A stretch of 64,000 nt of DNA from Cercophora sp. LCS_1 (Eukaryota; Ascomycota; Sordariomycetes; Sordariales; Lasiosphaeriaceae). The position numbers were made by a program, and so were the translations under genes. Where the stretch lies: positions 1,116,001 through 1,180,000 of the forward strand of contig JAPZLL010000008.1 in assembly GCA_036250225.1 (NCBI GenBank). Direction: 5' to 3'. Below, piece by piece: positions 22,884 to 35,103 of this stretch; position 1 is the first letter of the stretch, and each line of letters opens with the position of its first letter. The notes under the pieces were generated by a model. That model worked only from the letters and a program-made list of their open reading frames with translations. It searched no databases and was not told the DNA's origin.

Positions 22884-24526
22884 ATGGCATCTGGACACAA
22901 TGTGAGAATGCCCGGTCGCGCGCCTTGATTGCGCGCTTCCAGGGCCATGCTGACAGGAGGCTCGACAGGATCCGAAACTCCTTTACGCCATCAACGGCGT
23001 GAAGGCCTTCCACATCGTCAACGGAAAAGAAGACTCCCTGACGCCCGCAGGTCCCCAAACACTGTCGCTGTTGATGGTACCTACTAGCTCGGGCTTTGCC
23101 GACCCTGCTGTAGATCCTGAGATGGCGAATGCCGAGCAAGACTTTTATCTGCATCTGCATCTCCCTCCAGAGCTGGACCTCCCTCTTCCCGCGACGACCC
23201 AGATCTACCATCAGCCCCCTAGAAGCTACCTGATTCCTCGTTGGGACCTTGGGCCGGACAGCGGAGCCTTCACCAGGATCGAGTTCCCCTCCCTGGAGAG
23301 CCGTAAAGGAATTCAGGAGGACGTCGACACGTTCGAGACGATCTTGGCGCAATGTACCGCTTTTCTCGAACGGGCGCCGCCTCCGAAGGTTGTCCATGGC
23401 GGCTCACCCAAGGGCGAGAAGGCTACTCTGGCACAAGGAAACGGAGGACGGAAAGAAGATTACCTGCCTGCGTACAACCCGGCTGACTACAAGCCTGGTG
23501 AAGGGTATGCCCGTGGAAGCCATAGTGGTACGACCCAGGGCCAGATTGTGCTTGTCGACGAAGAGGATGGCAGTGTTATTGGTGAGTTGGCCGACGGGTT
23601 CAAGATCGCCGAGGACGACAAGCTCCAACACGGATCCAAAGGTCAGTTGATTTTGAAACCCACCCAAGTGGCGCCGCTTACCCGTCGCAGACCCGGTTGA
23701 GATCACGTTGCCTCCTGAGGGCGGACAGCTTATCGGAATCGCGCCCATCTCCCCTGAGCTCTTGGAAGCGGAGATGCACCCGGCGTATAAGAAGTCCTTC
23801 CTGGTATCGAATGCCTCGGCTGCTTCACGGCTCATCATAACGGGTTCCGATCTGGTGGCCAAGGCGTTGCAAGGCCAGGCCGACAGCTACACGGCGAAGA
23901 GCCAACCAGCGGCAAAGCCCATGACCTTCAAGCCCACAACGAAGGAGCACATCCGACGTATCAACACCTTCACGGGTGGTGCTGCGAGTCTGTCGGCCAA
24001 GACGGTGGGCCAGATTGGAAACTTTGCCCAGCATGTTGGGGCTACGCTTGGTGGACACAGTAAGAAGGTCGGTGGTGGAAAAGGGTTCGGGCCGGACGGC
24101 AAGCCCCTTGAGAACTATAAGCCGGGTTTGCTCAACAAGAGCCTGATGGCATTTTCGACCGTCATGGATGGTGTGGAGGCGGCCGGGAAACACCTCTTGG
24201 CTTCGACGTCGGAAGCGGCCACGACTGTGGTGCAGCACAAGTGGGGACCCGAGGCCGGCGATGTGTCCCGAAGCATTGGAAGCGGCGTCAAGAATGTTGG
24301 ATTAGTCTATATCGACGTGACGGGTGTGTCGAGAAGGGCGATCATCAAGAGCGTGGCCAAGGGCATGGTGGTGGGACACACCGTCTCGGGCCAGCAGGTT
24401 GTCGTTGGCGGTGGTGACGGGGGTGTCATGACAGCGCCCTCGGATACGCAGTCGGTGGTCAGCTCGACGAATACGCTGACGGTTGCAGAGGGAAAGCAGC
24501 CGGCATCGAACGGAAAATACTTATAG
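22884..24526 (+). CDS. Senescence-domain (spartin-like) protein
   Basis: The three-exon model is 22884-22901, 22957-23641 and 23691-24526, giving 512 residues. The first exon codes only six residues (MASGHN); the GTGAGA donor and CTGACAG acceptor bring the long frame into phase with the conserved LLYAINGVKAFHIVNG start. The C-terminal half is the senescence/spartin domain: a Gly- and Ala-rich region with hydrophobic helices (SAASRLIITGSDLVAKAL, FSTVMDGVEAAGKHLL, VGLVYIDVTGVSRRAIIKS). Proteins of this family associate with lipid droplets and membranes in other eukaryotes; a role here is inferred. The N-terminal half is Pro-rich with a conserved beta-rich section. The terminal 60 residues are Gly/Ser/Thr-rich and probably disordered. 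Confidence 0.87.
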
Positions 24527-25159
24527 CCGGCGTTCGGTGATGTGCCTGGATCTGAGTTTTGCGCCCCATTTTGTTAGATAGCCAGCATCTGTTTCTAAGT
24601 AGACTGGGCGGTGAGGTGGTTGCGCTGCCCAGCTCATCGCTCACTCCTTCAAGTTTTAATTGGCCTATGATGTCATGTGACCGCGAAAAGCGCAGGGATG
24701 TTTGTCGCGTCCGAGACATTGGTCGCGTTGCGGGGAGGAGCTCGCCTTGACAAGTTGCGTTGCGAAGCAGCTTTGCGACGAATGCAGGCGCTTCTTGCAT
24801 TTTGGAATGCATTGGTCGAGCCTGCTTCCATAGTTATGTCGTGGTCCTTTTTGTCCATTGTCTTTTGCTGATGTGCCATGTTGTCGTTCGGTGCCCCGCA
24901 AACAACCGCCGAATTCAAACCCCGCCAAAACTGCGACTCCTGTGCTCAAGCTTCAAGACGCACTCACTTCGCTTCCCTGTCTCCATGTGCCGATTCGAGC
25001 TTCTTGGAACCCTAATTCTCTGCTACCAGGACCTGAAAGAACGTTGGTCTCCCACAAGCCCCGCAACATATGCCGCCAGGCCAGTGTAAGCCACCAGTCT
25101 CCTGAACGGTAAACAGGGCGCAATCCAACTGACCCTGGACTCCTGTCTAGCCCCCTAAC
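24527..25159. other. Intergenic region upstream of the GCP4 gene
   Basis: It carries the 3' end of the senescence-domain gene and the promoter of the next plus-strand gene. No gene, RNA or repeat is seen. The bases before the next ATG read CCTAACATGC, an acceptable start context. Confidence 0.5.
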
Positions 25160-27461
25160 ATGCTCCACGAAATCTTCCTATCCCTCTCGGGGCACCCGTC
25201 CCCCCTACTCCGAACGGCCGACTCCTCAGGAGCCAATGGCCCTCTGGCCGACAGCAGGCTCGTCTCGCCGTCCGAACGCGCTCTCCTAGCTTCGCTCGCC
25301 CACCTCAGCGATCTCCACGTCAAGCTGATAAGCTTCGCTGCCCAGATCGCCGCCTCGCACCCCTCGCTCATATGTCGCGCTGTCGCTTCCGCCATAGACT
25401 CGGTGCACCTCGCTGCGTTTCAGCGCAAGGTTTTGGAGGTGGAGGACACAATCCTGCGAAAGGATGCGGGGCTCGTGGGCGCCTACAACATTGTACCCCT
25501 GACAGCCATCGTCGGGGAGTTTAATGGGTGGGTTAGGAGGATGGAGTGGCTGTGGGAGTTGACACAATTCATGCTGAAGACGGAGAGAAGAGACGATTCC
25601 GGGGCCAAGTCGCCCTGTACTGGCTCCATGATTATTGATCGGCTGCGGAATGAGCTTCAGACTGGGTATATGGACGTTGAAGAAATGGCAAAGGGCTTGG
25701 TTGCGGTTGCGGAGGTTGCCTGGCTCAAGCAGGTTTCGGCTTGGATCCTCTATGGGAAGTTGCCGAGCTTTGGAGCTGGCGACTTTTTCGTTCAACAGTC
25801 CAAGGAGGGAGAAGAGGCATGTGTGCTTGTGTTAGTGGCAGACAAGATTGGCTAACAGTGATTAGGAATATAGCTATACTGGCGCATTGTTGCCGTCCTT
25901 TGTGACGCCATCAACAGCCGCTTCGATGGTGTTTATCGGGCGGTCCTTGAACCAGATTCGCGCCAAGAGTGTCGAGGATCCGAGTCTTCGGGGGACAGAC
26001 CACCTTTTTACGCAACTTACACAACTCGCTGCCTTGGAGCATCCGTTAGACTTTGCCTCGTTCTCTCGCACGATAACAGACATCCGACACTATCTATCTA
26101 GAACGACCTTGCAGCGACTTCTGCCACCGGCCAAGGTTCTTGAGACCCTTCAGCTGCTTCGAGAATTCTTTCTCCTTCGACGAGGCGAGTTCGCCATGGC
26201 GTTGATACAACAAGCAGATGATAAGATAAGGAGTCGATGGAGGAGGGCAGAGAACCTTGCCTATGAAAAGCGAGAAGGTCTGGGCACAGTAGTCGTCAAA
26301 GAAGGGGAGATCGGTGCTGTGCTGGCGCGGACGTGGGCAGCAATTGGGTCCATGCAAGGCGAACACGCCGAAGAAGATGAAGGCGTTGAGCTTGCTCGAG
26401 ACCTCCTCCGTTTGACACTCACCAAGTCACGCTCTCCCATCCCATCAACACCAGCAGCGACGGAAGCCGGGCTCACGTCAATAGCCACAACCCCTTTCTG
26501 CAACCTCCTCTTTTCAGTCCCTGTTGTCCTCTCTCTCCAAATACCGTCCCCTCTCGACCTATTTCTGAGCCAGTCGGACCTCCAGACCTATACCTCCATT
26601 AACTCCTATCTGCTTTCTCTCCGGCGCGCCCACCTTCGCCTCACCGACCTGTGGAAAATCACATCATTCCGCCGCCACCACCCCTCTCCGCCATCCGCTC
26701 ACACCGGCCGCGAACACACCCTCCTCCTCAGGCAACGCCACGCTTCTCGCGCCAACGTCCTTCGTAACGCGTGGGCCACCGCCAGCGCAGCCATTTTCTT
26801 CCTCGGCGAGACAGAAGGCTACCTGCAAACCGAAGTCGTCGCCGGTCTGACAGAGGGTTTCCACACCTGGCTCACTACTGGCGATGATCGTCCCCAACAA
26901 CAACAAACCCCTAATCCGGACGTAGACGACGACGATGACATATGGATGTCCTCAACATCAAAAAAGACACCCAAGACTACAACCAACGCTCCACACGATC
27001 CCCAAAGCCTGGCAACGGCTCACCGCCGCTATCTACGGAGTTTGGTCCGTCGATTACTTCTCGCAAGGGAATCGTTCACAGACCCATTATACGAACTTCT
27101 CGTGCTCATTGACCACCTTGTTGCATTGATGCATCGGTTACACTCCGTCTGGGCGGCGGCCGATCTCGAGGCTGATGTCGGTGTCGTAGACGCATTTGTC
27201 GATCTTGCCAAAGAAGAGCGCGAGGTGCAGGGCGAGATACGGGGTGTTGAGAGCAAAGTAAAGCGTGGGATCGAGGGGTTGATAGCAGAGCTGAGACAGC
27301 TGGAGGCCGGAGGAGCAGGGATATGGGTTGTCGAGGAGGAAGAAGAGGAGGGCAGTTTAAGGGAGGCGGGGGAGTATGTTCCTAGACGGGTGGGGGGCGT
27401 TGATCGGTTGCTGATGAAGTTGGATTTTGGGAGTTGGTTTGGGGAGGGAGGAGAATCGTAA
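25160..27461 (+). CDS. Gamma-tubulin complex component, GCP4-like
   Basis: The protein belongs to the Spc97/Spc98 (GCP) family, which builds the gamma-tubulin ring complex that nucleates microtubules at the spindle pole body. The opening MLHEIFLSLSGHPSPLL is characteristic of GCP4 orthologues. Two exons, about 25160-25822 and 25866-27461, give about 752 residues. The N-terminal GRIP1-type half holds VPLTAIVGEFNGWVRRMEWL and a YMDVEEMAKGLVAVAEVAWLKQVSAW segment; the GRIP2 half ends in the helical bundle SLATAHRRYLRSLVRRLLL and FTDPLYELLVLIDHLVALMHRL. An acidic, Gln-rich loop precedes that bundle. The intron is unusually short: a GTGCTT donor (43 nt) and a GTGTTA donor (37 nt) both keep phase, so two residues are uncertain. 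Confidence 0.88.
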
Positions 27462-28856
27462 GGACTGGAACATGGGTTTTGATGAATGGTATATATACCG
27501 CTATGCTTGTGTGTTGGAACCTGGGTGTGAGAATAACTACTGAACTTTGTATCACCCATTACCTACAGCTCCTCCATAGCACGCTGCTGGTTGATGAGAA
27601 GTCGTTCACTGGTTCCATCAGGTTGGCTGTGTCTAATTCGTGATTCCACACTCCGGGTCCACAATGTGATACAAGGGAAGTTATTCACTGAAGCCATCCG
27701 GTTGGTCCATGTGTGTCTCTAATTCCCAACCCGAGTGCATTGTGGAATCCTCGACAAAGCCGCCCTCCAGGGCCAGCGCATCTGGCTAGCTGTGTCTCAT
27801 TTTCGGTTCTCCATTTCACGTACATGGTCGTTTCTTTGACAAGGCTACTTTTCCAGTTCTGCGCCCGTCGAATCCGGGGCCCGCGGCTCTGAGTGCATGA
27901 TCAAATCTTCGGCGAAGCTGTACTCCAAGACCATCTAGCCAGTTCCGTCGTCAATTCTTGGGCCCTCCATTTCAGGCCCATTGTCAGGTGCTTGACAGGT
28001 AGGCCGCCCGGGAAAAATCACCTGGCGGGCCTCTTCTCCATAAGTCGCGATGTGTCAAATCCCTAAGCTCTCACCTCTTCTAAGTTCGCACAGAAGACAC
28101 CTACGGGCAACATCACTAGCTGTGCCTTAGTCGGAATACGTCTTATACCTAGGGGCGTGGGGAAGGTCACACGGTATTCCTGAACCTCAGCAAGTGCCTG
28201 ACAAATAGACCGCACGCCAACGAATTCGGCGAGCTTTTTCTCAAGGAGAATGGGCCAGTCAAATGATCAAGAGAGTCATCACCTGGATCAGTGTTTTTTT
28301 TTTTTTTGGTATTACATTATTGACTATGGCTATGTACACTGTGATGTCGTCAAGTCTCCGTAGCTTGATGAGCTGAACAATGATCCCAGCGTTTCGTTCT
28401 TCGCCCGAAAATGCCGTGCGTCGACAGCATGTGTCTACCCGCTTTGTGCCCCCGGAGAAAGGGACGACAAGCAGGTGTGCTGACGGTGGCCTCGTTGCAC
28501 GCGAATGTCGGTGTGCATGTTAACTTCGGGTGTCCACTGGCCCCCGTTGCAGGCGGAACGGGATCGCGTCCTTTGAAGACACTTGATGGTATTGCCCCTG
28601 CCAAAGAGGCTACAAAGTGACAAAAAAAAAGACCTGTTGTATCATGACTTTCAGAGCCCGTGTGCGCTGGTATCTGGTCGAATGTCGGCCTCCGAAGTGC
28701 CTTGGCCGGAGGGCCACAAAAAGAAAAAGAGAAAAAAAAGCATACTCTTGTATATTAGCCTCAAATATGGCCGTTCCGAGTTGCTGGTCGTCAAAGTTGC
28801 AGTCTTAAAAAATGGAAACAAATAATCTCAATGTGCGCTGGGTGTCTGTTGACCCA
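27462..28856. other. Convergent intergenic region with degenerate repeats
   Basis: No gene is supported in these 1.4 kb between the GCP4 gene and the minus-strand 2EXR-like gene. Imperfect copies of a CCATCNGGTTGG..TGTGTCT..AATTC element occur near 27616, 27690, 27775 and 27930. A run of 14 T lies near 28294-28307. Confidence 0.5.
27606..27965 (+). repeat. Degenerate direct repeats
   Basis: A TTCACTG-NN-CCATC(A/C)GGTTGG element followed by TGTGTCT and AATTC occurs twice clearly (starting near 27606 and 27682). Two more diverged copies lie near 27775 and 27930. Spacing is irregular, about 75 to 155 bases. The copies show no terminal repeats or coding capacity, so this may be a decayed repeat or chance similarity. 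Confidence 0.35.
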
Positions 28857-30136
28857 TTACGCGAACTGCGTAACACACCCAGGCCAAATGGTTGGATCCG
28901 GGTAGTTTTGGGTCTTACCGGGGATGTCTTTCCAGATATAATACGGATAGCCTGTCTTGAGTTAGCCCGTGAAGTCAAAGAGTACGGATTTGGCTTACGG
29001 ATTCGCGGGTGCTCTATCTTCTCAATCTCTTGTCCAACGGCCTTGAGCCCATCGACCTTCTAGACGATTGTTAGCAACAGTTAGTGACCCGATATGGGGG
29101 GACACTTGCCCAAACGCGCCTCTCGATGATCCCAGGGGTTCGGAAACGGGGGTTGTTCGCGGCCAGGTCTGTGAGCTAAGAACAAAGTGTCAGCACACTG
29201 GTTTAGCCCGACCAGCATTCGTCTTACCCAATCCTGAAGGTCTTCCCTGTCCTCCATCTCGACCTTATCCATATGGTCCCGACTCTTGCAGTTGTGAAGA
29301 GACATATGAATAATGAGGTGGTCGAAAAGGTTCTTCTCCCTCAGGATGGAGATGACATCGACCAAGATGGGGGTCCAGGCCCAACCGCTGCCAAGGCGGC
29401 CCATGCCAAATGGCGCAACAAGCTCGATGTACCGAAGGCTTTGCAGAGTTTGCTTGCCCATGAACTGTGAAAGGAGCATGGGATGAGGTTCATCAGGAAT
29501 CCAGGGTGGCAGACGGTCGAGGATGAAACGGCGGTTTTGGAGGATGGGCAGGCACTCTCTGGTGATGGTGCGGCAGAGAAGGAGGATCGTTGGAGTCTGG
29601 AGCTTGGCATCAAAGTTGGGAAAGGGTACCTCTTCTCCCTTCGCGCGGCGTGCGTAGTGCTCGTCAATCTGTCGGTTGTAGGGCGTGTAGAGCTCCTGAC
29701 AGGTCGGCCAATGGAGGGAGATGTCGTATATCATGTTACGGATCTCCGCAGGGAAGGTCCAGAAGTACCAGGTCCTCGAAGGAAGCGCTCGGGTGCTCCT
29801 CGCAGGAGAAGGCGGCGGGTTCGCCAACGATGGCACAGGAACAAGGGCTGTCTTCTCATCGAACAGTTCAGATGCCTGGTGGTCGTTGTTGTCGACAGAC
29901 AGAGGAGGCGAAAGAGGCTCCACATCCGGGCGGTTGGGCGTGAACTGGTAACAGGACGACGCCATACTGGAACCCTCTCCGTAAACGGTATCCGGTGCCA
30001 GAACCTGCGAAAGTTTAGCTTGCCGGCGATCCTCCGGGGCTTGGTCCGCGACGCCGGGACCCGCTTCAACCCGGCTCGGCGTCGCATCCAATCCGTGTGA
30101 CCCCGGTGACGGGATCGGTGGTGTGGCCGGCATCAT
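28857..30136 (-). CDS. 2EXR/F-box-like domain protein
   Basis: The conserved region around TFPAEIRNMIYDISL (about residues 127-142) matches the fungal 2EXR-type domain, an F-box-like motif common in poorly characterised filamentous-fungal proteins. Minus-strand exons 30136-29228, 29175-29110, 29059-28999 and 28951-28857 give 376 residues, with all phases consistent. The second intron begins GCAAGT rather than GT; no GT donor in phase is available, so this seems a genuine GC-AG intron. The C-terminus after it reads VDGLKAVGQEIEKIEHPRI, then YPYYIWKDIPG, ending at TAA. The first 120 residues are Pro/Ser-rich. I took the tandem ATG at 30136/30133; the frame stays open upstream to about 30316 without another ATG, and a start at the MASSCYQ methionine is also possible. 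Function unknown. Confidence 0.75.
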
Positions 30137-31798
30137 CCCTGAATGCTCTGACCAGAGGCGGAGCCAAGCCTGGATGGTGCGGGAGTCTGGGCCGCCTCGG
30201 TTCCCAGTTTTAGGCGTATTTTTAGGCTCTGAGCGGCGGCGAATGACAGCGCCCGGGAGGGGCTTACGTCTGCAGGAAGAATCGAACCGTTCGATCGCCG
30301 TCTTGCACGCAAGCAATTGTGCGCGGAATACGACGCTGGCCCGGCGTCAGTCAATGCTCGAGACGAAACCCATCGTCGGGAGGAGAAGGAGGGGAGGGGA
30401 CGGGAGGACAGGCACAACCGACCGCGCGACAGCATGAGGTGAGTGAGAGGCTGCCCAGCGTGTCGGAGTGCCCGTGGTCGACGAACGGGTGGCTAATTCA
30501 GTCCACTGGCGTACGAAGGGATTCTGCGGCCTTCAACTTGACTGCCCGTTGGTGCCCTGTATCCGCATGCAGGAATCCGTTTTGAGCACAGCTTGTGTTT
30601 GTGCCAGGTGCCCGCTCCCACTCAGGTTGGGGCGGCAGGGCCTTGAATCAGATCGAGATCCAATGGTCGATCTTCAGTTGGGCCAGCTCACGGTCCTTCC
30701 TCCCCGTCCTCTGTTTTGGACCAGCTGCATCGGGCATGTTGGAGCCTGAGCACCCAGCGGCCCGTGAAAACAATTGAGGCCATCGCGACTTGCGTGAACA
30801 GAGATGGGCGAACGTCGACTTCTTGATCTACAGATGCGATGGATGGCGAGGGCCAGACACCATGGAGGGGTGTGGTTCCCCGTTCAACTGCACCCTATGG
30901 AGTGTGCTGGGAAATTCAAGGTTCCGATGGCGTCCAAAAGTCGCGCTGGACTCACCTCGGTTCAACACACTGGGAATAGGCGTGTTGAATCCGATTGCGT
31001 GTTCGAAATTAGAGATGCTGTTGCTCGTTGCCAAACTGCAAGCCCGTGGCGCGCGCCGTATGTTGTCCTCGCTCGGCGTTGGAGCGGCGGCGGTGTTGGT
31101 GATTGCAATCAGGTTTGTCCGTTTTCTATCTTGGTTGACAGGCAGAGGCGCAGCGCAAGTTGGTGACAAAAAAATCCACACACTAAATCCGCCGAATGCC
31201 GCTCGGAACAGTAATGAACGGATAGATATATTTCCAACAGGGATAAATAAAAAGTATATAGGGCTGAAAATAATATCCCAAGGCCTCTAGAATACTTTTT
31301 ATGCACTGGAATATTGGGCGAGCCTCTCTATTCCGGATCAATAGGCCTTTGAACCTTTTGGTGTGCGGTTTATTTTGTCAGGGACTTTGGGGTGTTCCGG
31401 AAGTCCCTGCAAAGTCGGGCTGATTGCCCTGTTCCATGACACGCACGAATGGCGCGTCTGATTGGCCCTCGCACAAAATTCGCACTGTGTGGTTCCACCC
31501 AAGCCTCCCACAACGCGGGACTGGGGGCTTCCCCTCCCAGGTCGATGGTTCCGCTGCTCAGGCTTCTACACCCTCCCCCCCAGGCTCTGCTTCTCTCCCT
31601 CTCCATCTCCAGCGTGCTCGTCGGCAACCTTCCCTTGATCCCACACCCACACCCACCACTCGGTACACGCCCGCCCACGATTTGGTGAAGGGAACGAACG
31701 AGGGTCTCGACCCCAGGATTGTGATTCTAGGACGTGGCTTTTCCTTGTCCGATCGGTTGAACCTTGGCTTTTGTCTCTTCTTTTTCTCTTGATTCAAA
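30137..31798. other. Divergent intergenic region of about 1.7 kb
   Basis: It holds the promoters of the 2EXR-like gene (minus) and the FAR1-type gene (plus). A plus-strand 166-codon frame at 30790-31290 shows no domain and erratic composition. AT-rich sequence near 31240-31275 could contain promoter elements. A pyrimidine-rich leader at about 31560-31640 precedes the FAR1-type start. Confidence 0.5.
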
Positions 31799-33602
31799 AT
31801 GTCCACCAGCAACTCCCACCCGGGGCTGTCGTTCACCAGCATACGACGGTATCCACCGCCACCACACCTCCCGCCCAGCAACAAACCATCGCCGTCATTG
31901 TCGCAGCACGCGTCCCCGTATCAACCACAAGCCTACCAACCTCAACAACCGACGCATCCGCAAGGAACATACCCTCATCATCTCTTCAGCACGCCCACGC
32001 CGCCGCAGGTCCCGAGCGTCGGGAGTGTCCAGAATGCCGCGCGAGCACCTTCGTCCCAAGTGCCACCGGCCTTGCCCGGTCCGCGTCAACGAGCACCTCC
32101 CCCTCGCCAGATGCAGCAGCCGAATCCACCCCTCAGCTATCTTCAGCAATCGTTGAACCAGCAACCCATGTCGCAGCAGCCCATGAACCCGCAACAGTTG
32201 AGTCAACAGTCGTTGAGCCAGCAATCCCTCAACCAGCAGCCAATGAGCCAACCGAGCCTAAGTCAACAACAACCCATGAGCCAGCCTCCCATGAGCCAAC
32301 CCTCCATGAGCCAGCTTCAACTTCAGCCCATGTCAAATCCCATGTCGCAGCCCATGTCGCAGCCTATGTCGCAGCCCATGTCGCAACCGATGTCGCAATC
32401 CATGAGCCAGCAACAGCAGTCCCTCAGTCAGTCAGCCCAGCAGAACGAGAACTCGATCCTTTCTCAGCAGCCCCCCTCCCACCCACCTCCCCAGCCGACT
32501 CTCCCTCCCGCCCAACCCCAACTGCCGCAGGTACAGCAAGTCCAGAAAGTGCAACAGGTGCAACAAGTACAGCAGCAGCCGACTCCTCCACAACCCGAGC
32601 CGGCCGAACCGAGCCGCGTTGACCACCACGATGATGAGATGGAGATGGGAAGCCAGGACGAATCGGGCGAGGGAGATACATCGCTGGAGCCAAAGCTGAT
32701 AGACGGCGCTCCGTACGCCCCGCGCGCTCCTATGGGGCCTATGATGTCTGCGCCACCAGAGGGTGGAAGCTTCCCCACCCTCGAAGCCGTCCACAAGCAT
32801 GTCCTGAGCTATTGCACGTCAGTTGGCTATGCTATCGTCATCGGGCGGTCAAAGAAGACGGTTCCTGGTTTGAAGAAGGTGTTGTTTGTGTGCGATCGGG
32901 CAGGGAAACCTCCGAAGCGCGTCAGTCCGGAAATGCGGAAACGCAAAACCACCTCCCGCAAGTGCGACTGTCAGTTTGGCTTCTTTGCCATCGAACAGAG
33001 AACGCAATGGACGGTGAGGTACAGGCCGGACCCGAACCACCTGAAGCACAACCACGGACCGAGCGAGAGTCCTCTCTTGCACCCCGCTGCTCGGAAGCTG
33101 GACAGCAAGATGGTAGCGGTTGTCAAGGAGCTGAAAGAAAGCGGTATGTATCACCCTCATCGCGAGCCCCATGCAAAGTTCTCGATCTGACGTGACTCGG
33201 CCAGGAGTGGGCGTGACGCAAACGCTGGAGATTCTTCAGCATGACAATCCGAATGTGCCTCTTTTGCCGCGTGACATCTATAATGCAAGGGCTGCAATCA
33301 ACCGTAACCCTCAAAAAGTTGCTACGGGCCTTGCTGAGGACCGGCCGGCCATCTACAGCAAACCCCACCCCTCAGCAGAGGAGCGCATCCGGGCGGATTT
33401 ACGCCGGGAGATAGCCCAGAAGCGTGAAGAGTACGACAAGCTCAAGGCGGACAGCCAAAAGCAGATTGACGAGCTCAAGGCGAAGCTCAAGGAAAAGGAC
33501 GAGCTGATCAAGAAGTTTGAGCAATTCATTGACATTTGCAATCAGCGTGTTATGGTCAATTTGTCCAATACCACCGGCACTGGGACGAGCAACAACTCTT
33601 GA
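31799..33602 (+). CDS. FAR1-type DNA-binding protein with Gln/Met-rich N-terminus
   Basis: Two exons, 31799-33143 and 33205-33602, give 580 residues. The first 320 are Pro/Gln/Ser-rich low complexity with many MSQP units. A FAR1-type DNA-binding domain follows at about 322-455: a SFPTLEAVHKHVLSYCTSVGYAI start, RKCDCQF with a Cys pair, and RYRPDPNHLKHNH with the paired His of the WRKY-GCM1-like zinc fold. The C-terminus has a coiled coil (about 505-555, DELKAKLKEKDELIKKFEQF) that could mediate dimerisation. FAR1 domains derive from Mutator-like transposases, but no transposase catalytic core is present here, so this is a domesticated regulator, probably nuclear. Target genes are unknown. The Gln-rich region may act as an activation domain. 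Confidence 0.85.
32338..32412 (+). repeat. 12-bp coding tandem repeat (MSQP units)
   Basis: Six near-perfect copies of a 12-bp unit reading ATGTCGCAGCCC, coding Met-Ser-Gln-Pro, lie inside the low-complexity part of the FAR1-type gene. Looser variants extend from about 32165. The length is a multiple of three, so copy-number change would keep the frame. Confidence 0.8.
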
Positions 33603-35103
33603 TGACGGGATGACAGCACTATGAGCATCGGCATTGCATGATTGGGACGAGAATGGGTTGGGAAAGGGTCCAAGTTATGGTTGATTTGACGGGTGAAGCA
33701 TCGGCGTTCTGGCTGGTTCATGTCCGGTGGCAGTCCGGACCAAGTTGGCAGAAACATGGCCAACAATGAATTGTACTAGGATTTTTCTTTGAGACTGGCG
33801 CATTGCACGGCTTGGGAAAAAGCATGGCGTTCTACTGTTTCTTCAAGGGGTTTGCTGATATGCATCCTGAAGAAACCATGGGTTCTGTGATGTGACATGT
33901 TTGCTAAGCTCACCCCTTTGCCAATGGCGATCCTGGTTGGGGAAGGGTGGGTGCCGAGGAGTGTCCATATCAAGGATCAGCCACCGGAACGGTAAGCTGC
34001 ATGAGGCCTGGTTGACAAAAAGAAAGGTGAGAAGTGACAGTGCAGATTCACTGACAACCCCAGCCCAGTCGCGGGATTTGTTTGTTTTTTAGCGCTCATT
34101 TCGTTCCGGCAGCATTTCGACTGGTTCTCGAAGCCTGGGTGTCGGGTTGCGGTTTCACGGGATTGGTTTGCTGCGCCCGCCTTCGAAGAGCAGAGAGAGT
34201 GTCTGCTGAAGGGTGACAGCGGCGGGCGGCTGACACAGGACATCCCGTCTCATAATTGTGGAGGAAGCGGGTCTTCCCTTGAGTCTAATCAAGACAAGCG
34301 AGGGAGGACAATGAAGCTCCCTGAAGAGCTTTGTAGTCTGTCTGTTTGTAAATATGCAAAAGGGAAACATGCAAAGCCTTTGGATGAGGCTATCTCACGG
34401 CGCAGAACGTCTGTTCGTGAAACAGGAACGGCAGTTTCCTAGGGACTCTCCCGATTCTGCAGCAGAGGAATGGTTGTGGGGTAGATTGGACGAATGAGGG
34501 ACGGATCGTGGAGCCACGCATGGCATCAACAGAAAAAGCGGTCTCGGATGTTTGCTTCAAGATGCTGCCGCAGACATGATAAAGCCATGTTTTCTGCTTG
34601 AAGCGTATAATAGCTCCAAGAGAATATTTTTGGTCTTAAAATTGTGTTCTTAGATATTCTTGCTGCGTTATCAGGCCCTCAAGCATACCTTTGCAATATG
34701 GCGCAGAAGCCGTGGTTTGTCAGGCGACGCTATTTTATGTACTAGGCACGCCGCAAATGTCCGGCCCCTGACGCATGCCTGGCGCGACAAGGGTCTGACA
34801 GTCGCGTCGACCACCTTGGTATTTCCAAAATCGCAAGTGCAGCTCTTCGACTTCCACTCAACCATATACTGCCCTCGTCCTTTCTCGATAGGCATCATCG
34901 GCTTGTCGGCTTGAGGATAGACCCACGATTTTTACCAAGATACCCCGATAATTTGTTTGCTTCCTTCCTTGCCAGCCTGTGGCTCCTGTTGTAATACCCT
35001 TTTAATTGTTGGCGTCCATCTTCTGTCACCGACAACGGCCTCCACGACGAAATGCTCCCGGTTCGATCGATAACCGAGACGTCGTTTTGATTTTGCAGCC
35101 AAC
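33603..35103. other. Intergenic region upstream of the dynein gene
   Basis: About 1.5 kb without a supported gene. It holds the 3' end of the FAR1-type gene and the promoter of the dynein heavy chain gene, whose start context is GCCAACATGG. A short plus-strand frame at 34660-34914 has no support. Confidence 0.5.

Noticed and set aside
31771..32622. Second-frame 283-codon ORF as a separate gene
   Set aside because: It is explained by the 12-bp repeat and the biased composition of the real FAR1-type frame.
31799..33602. FAR1-type gene as part of a Mutator-like transposon
   Set aside because: Only the DNA-binding domain and a coiled coil are present, with no transposase catalytic core or terminal inverted repeats seen.
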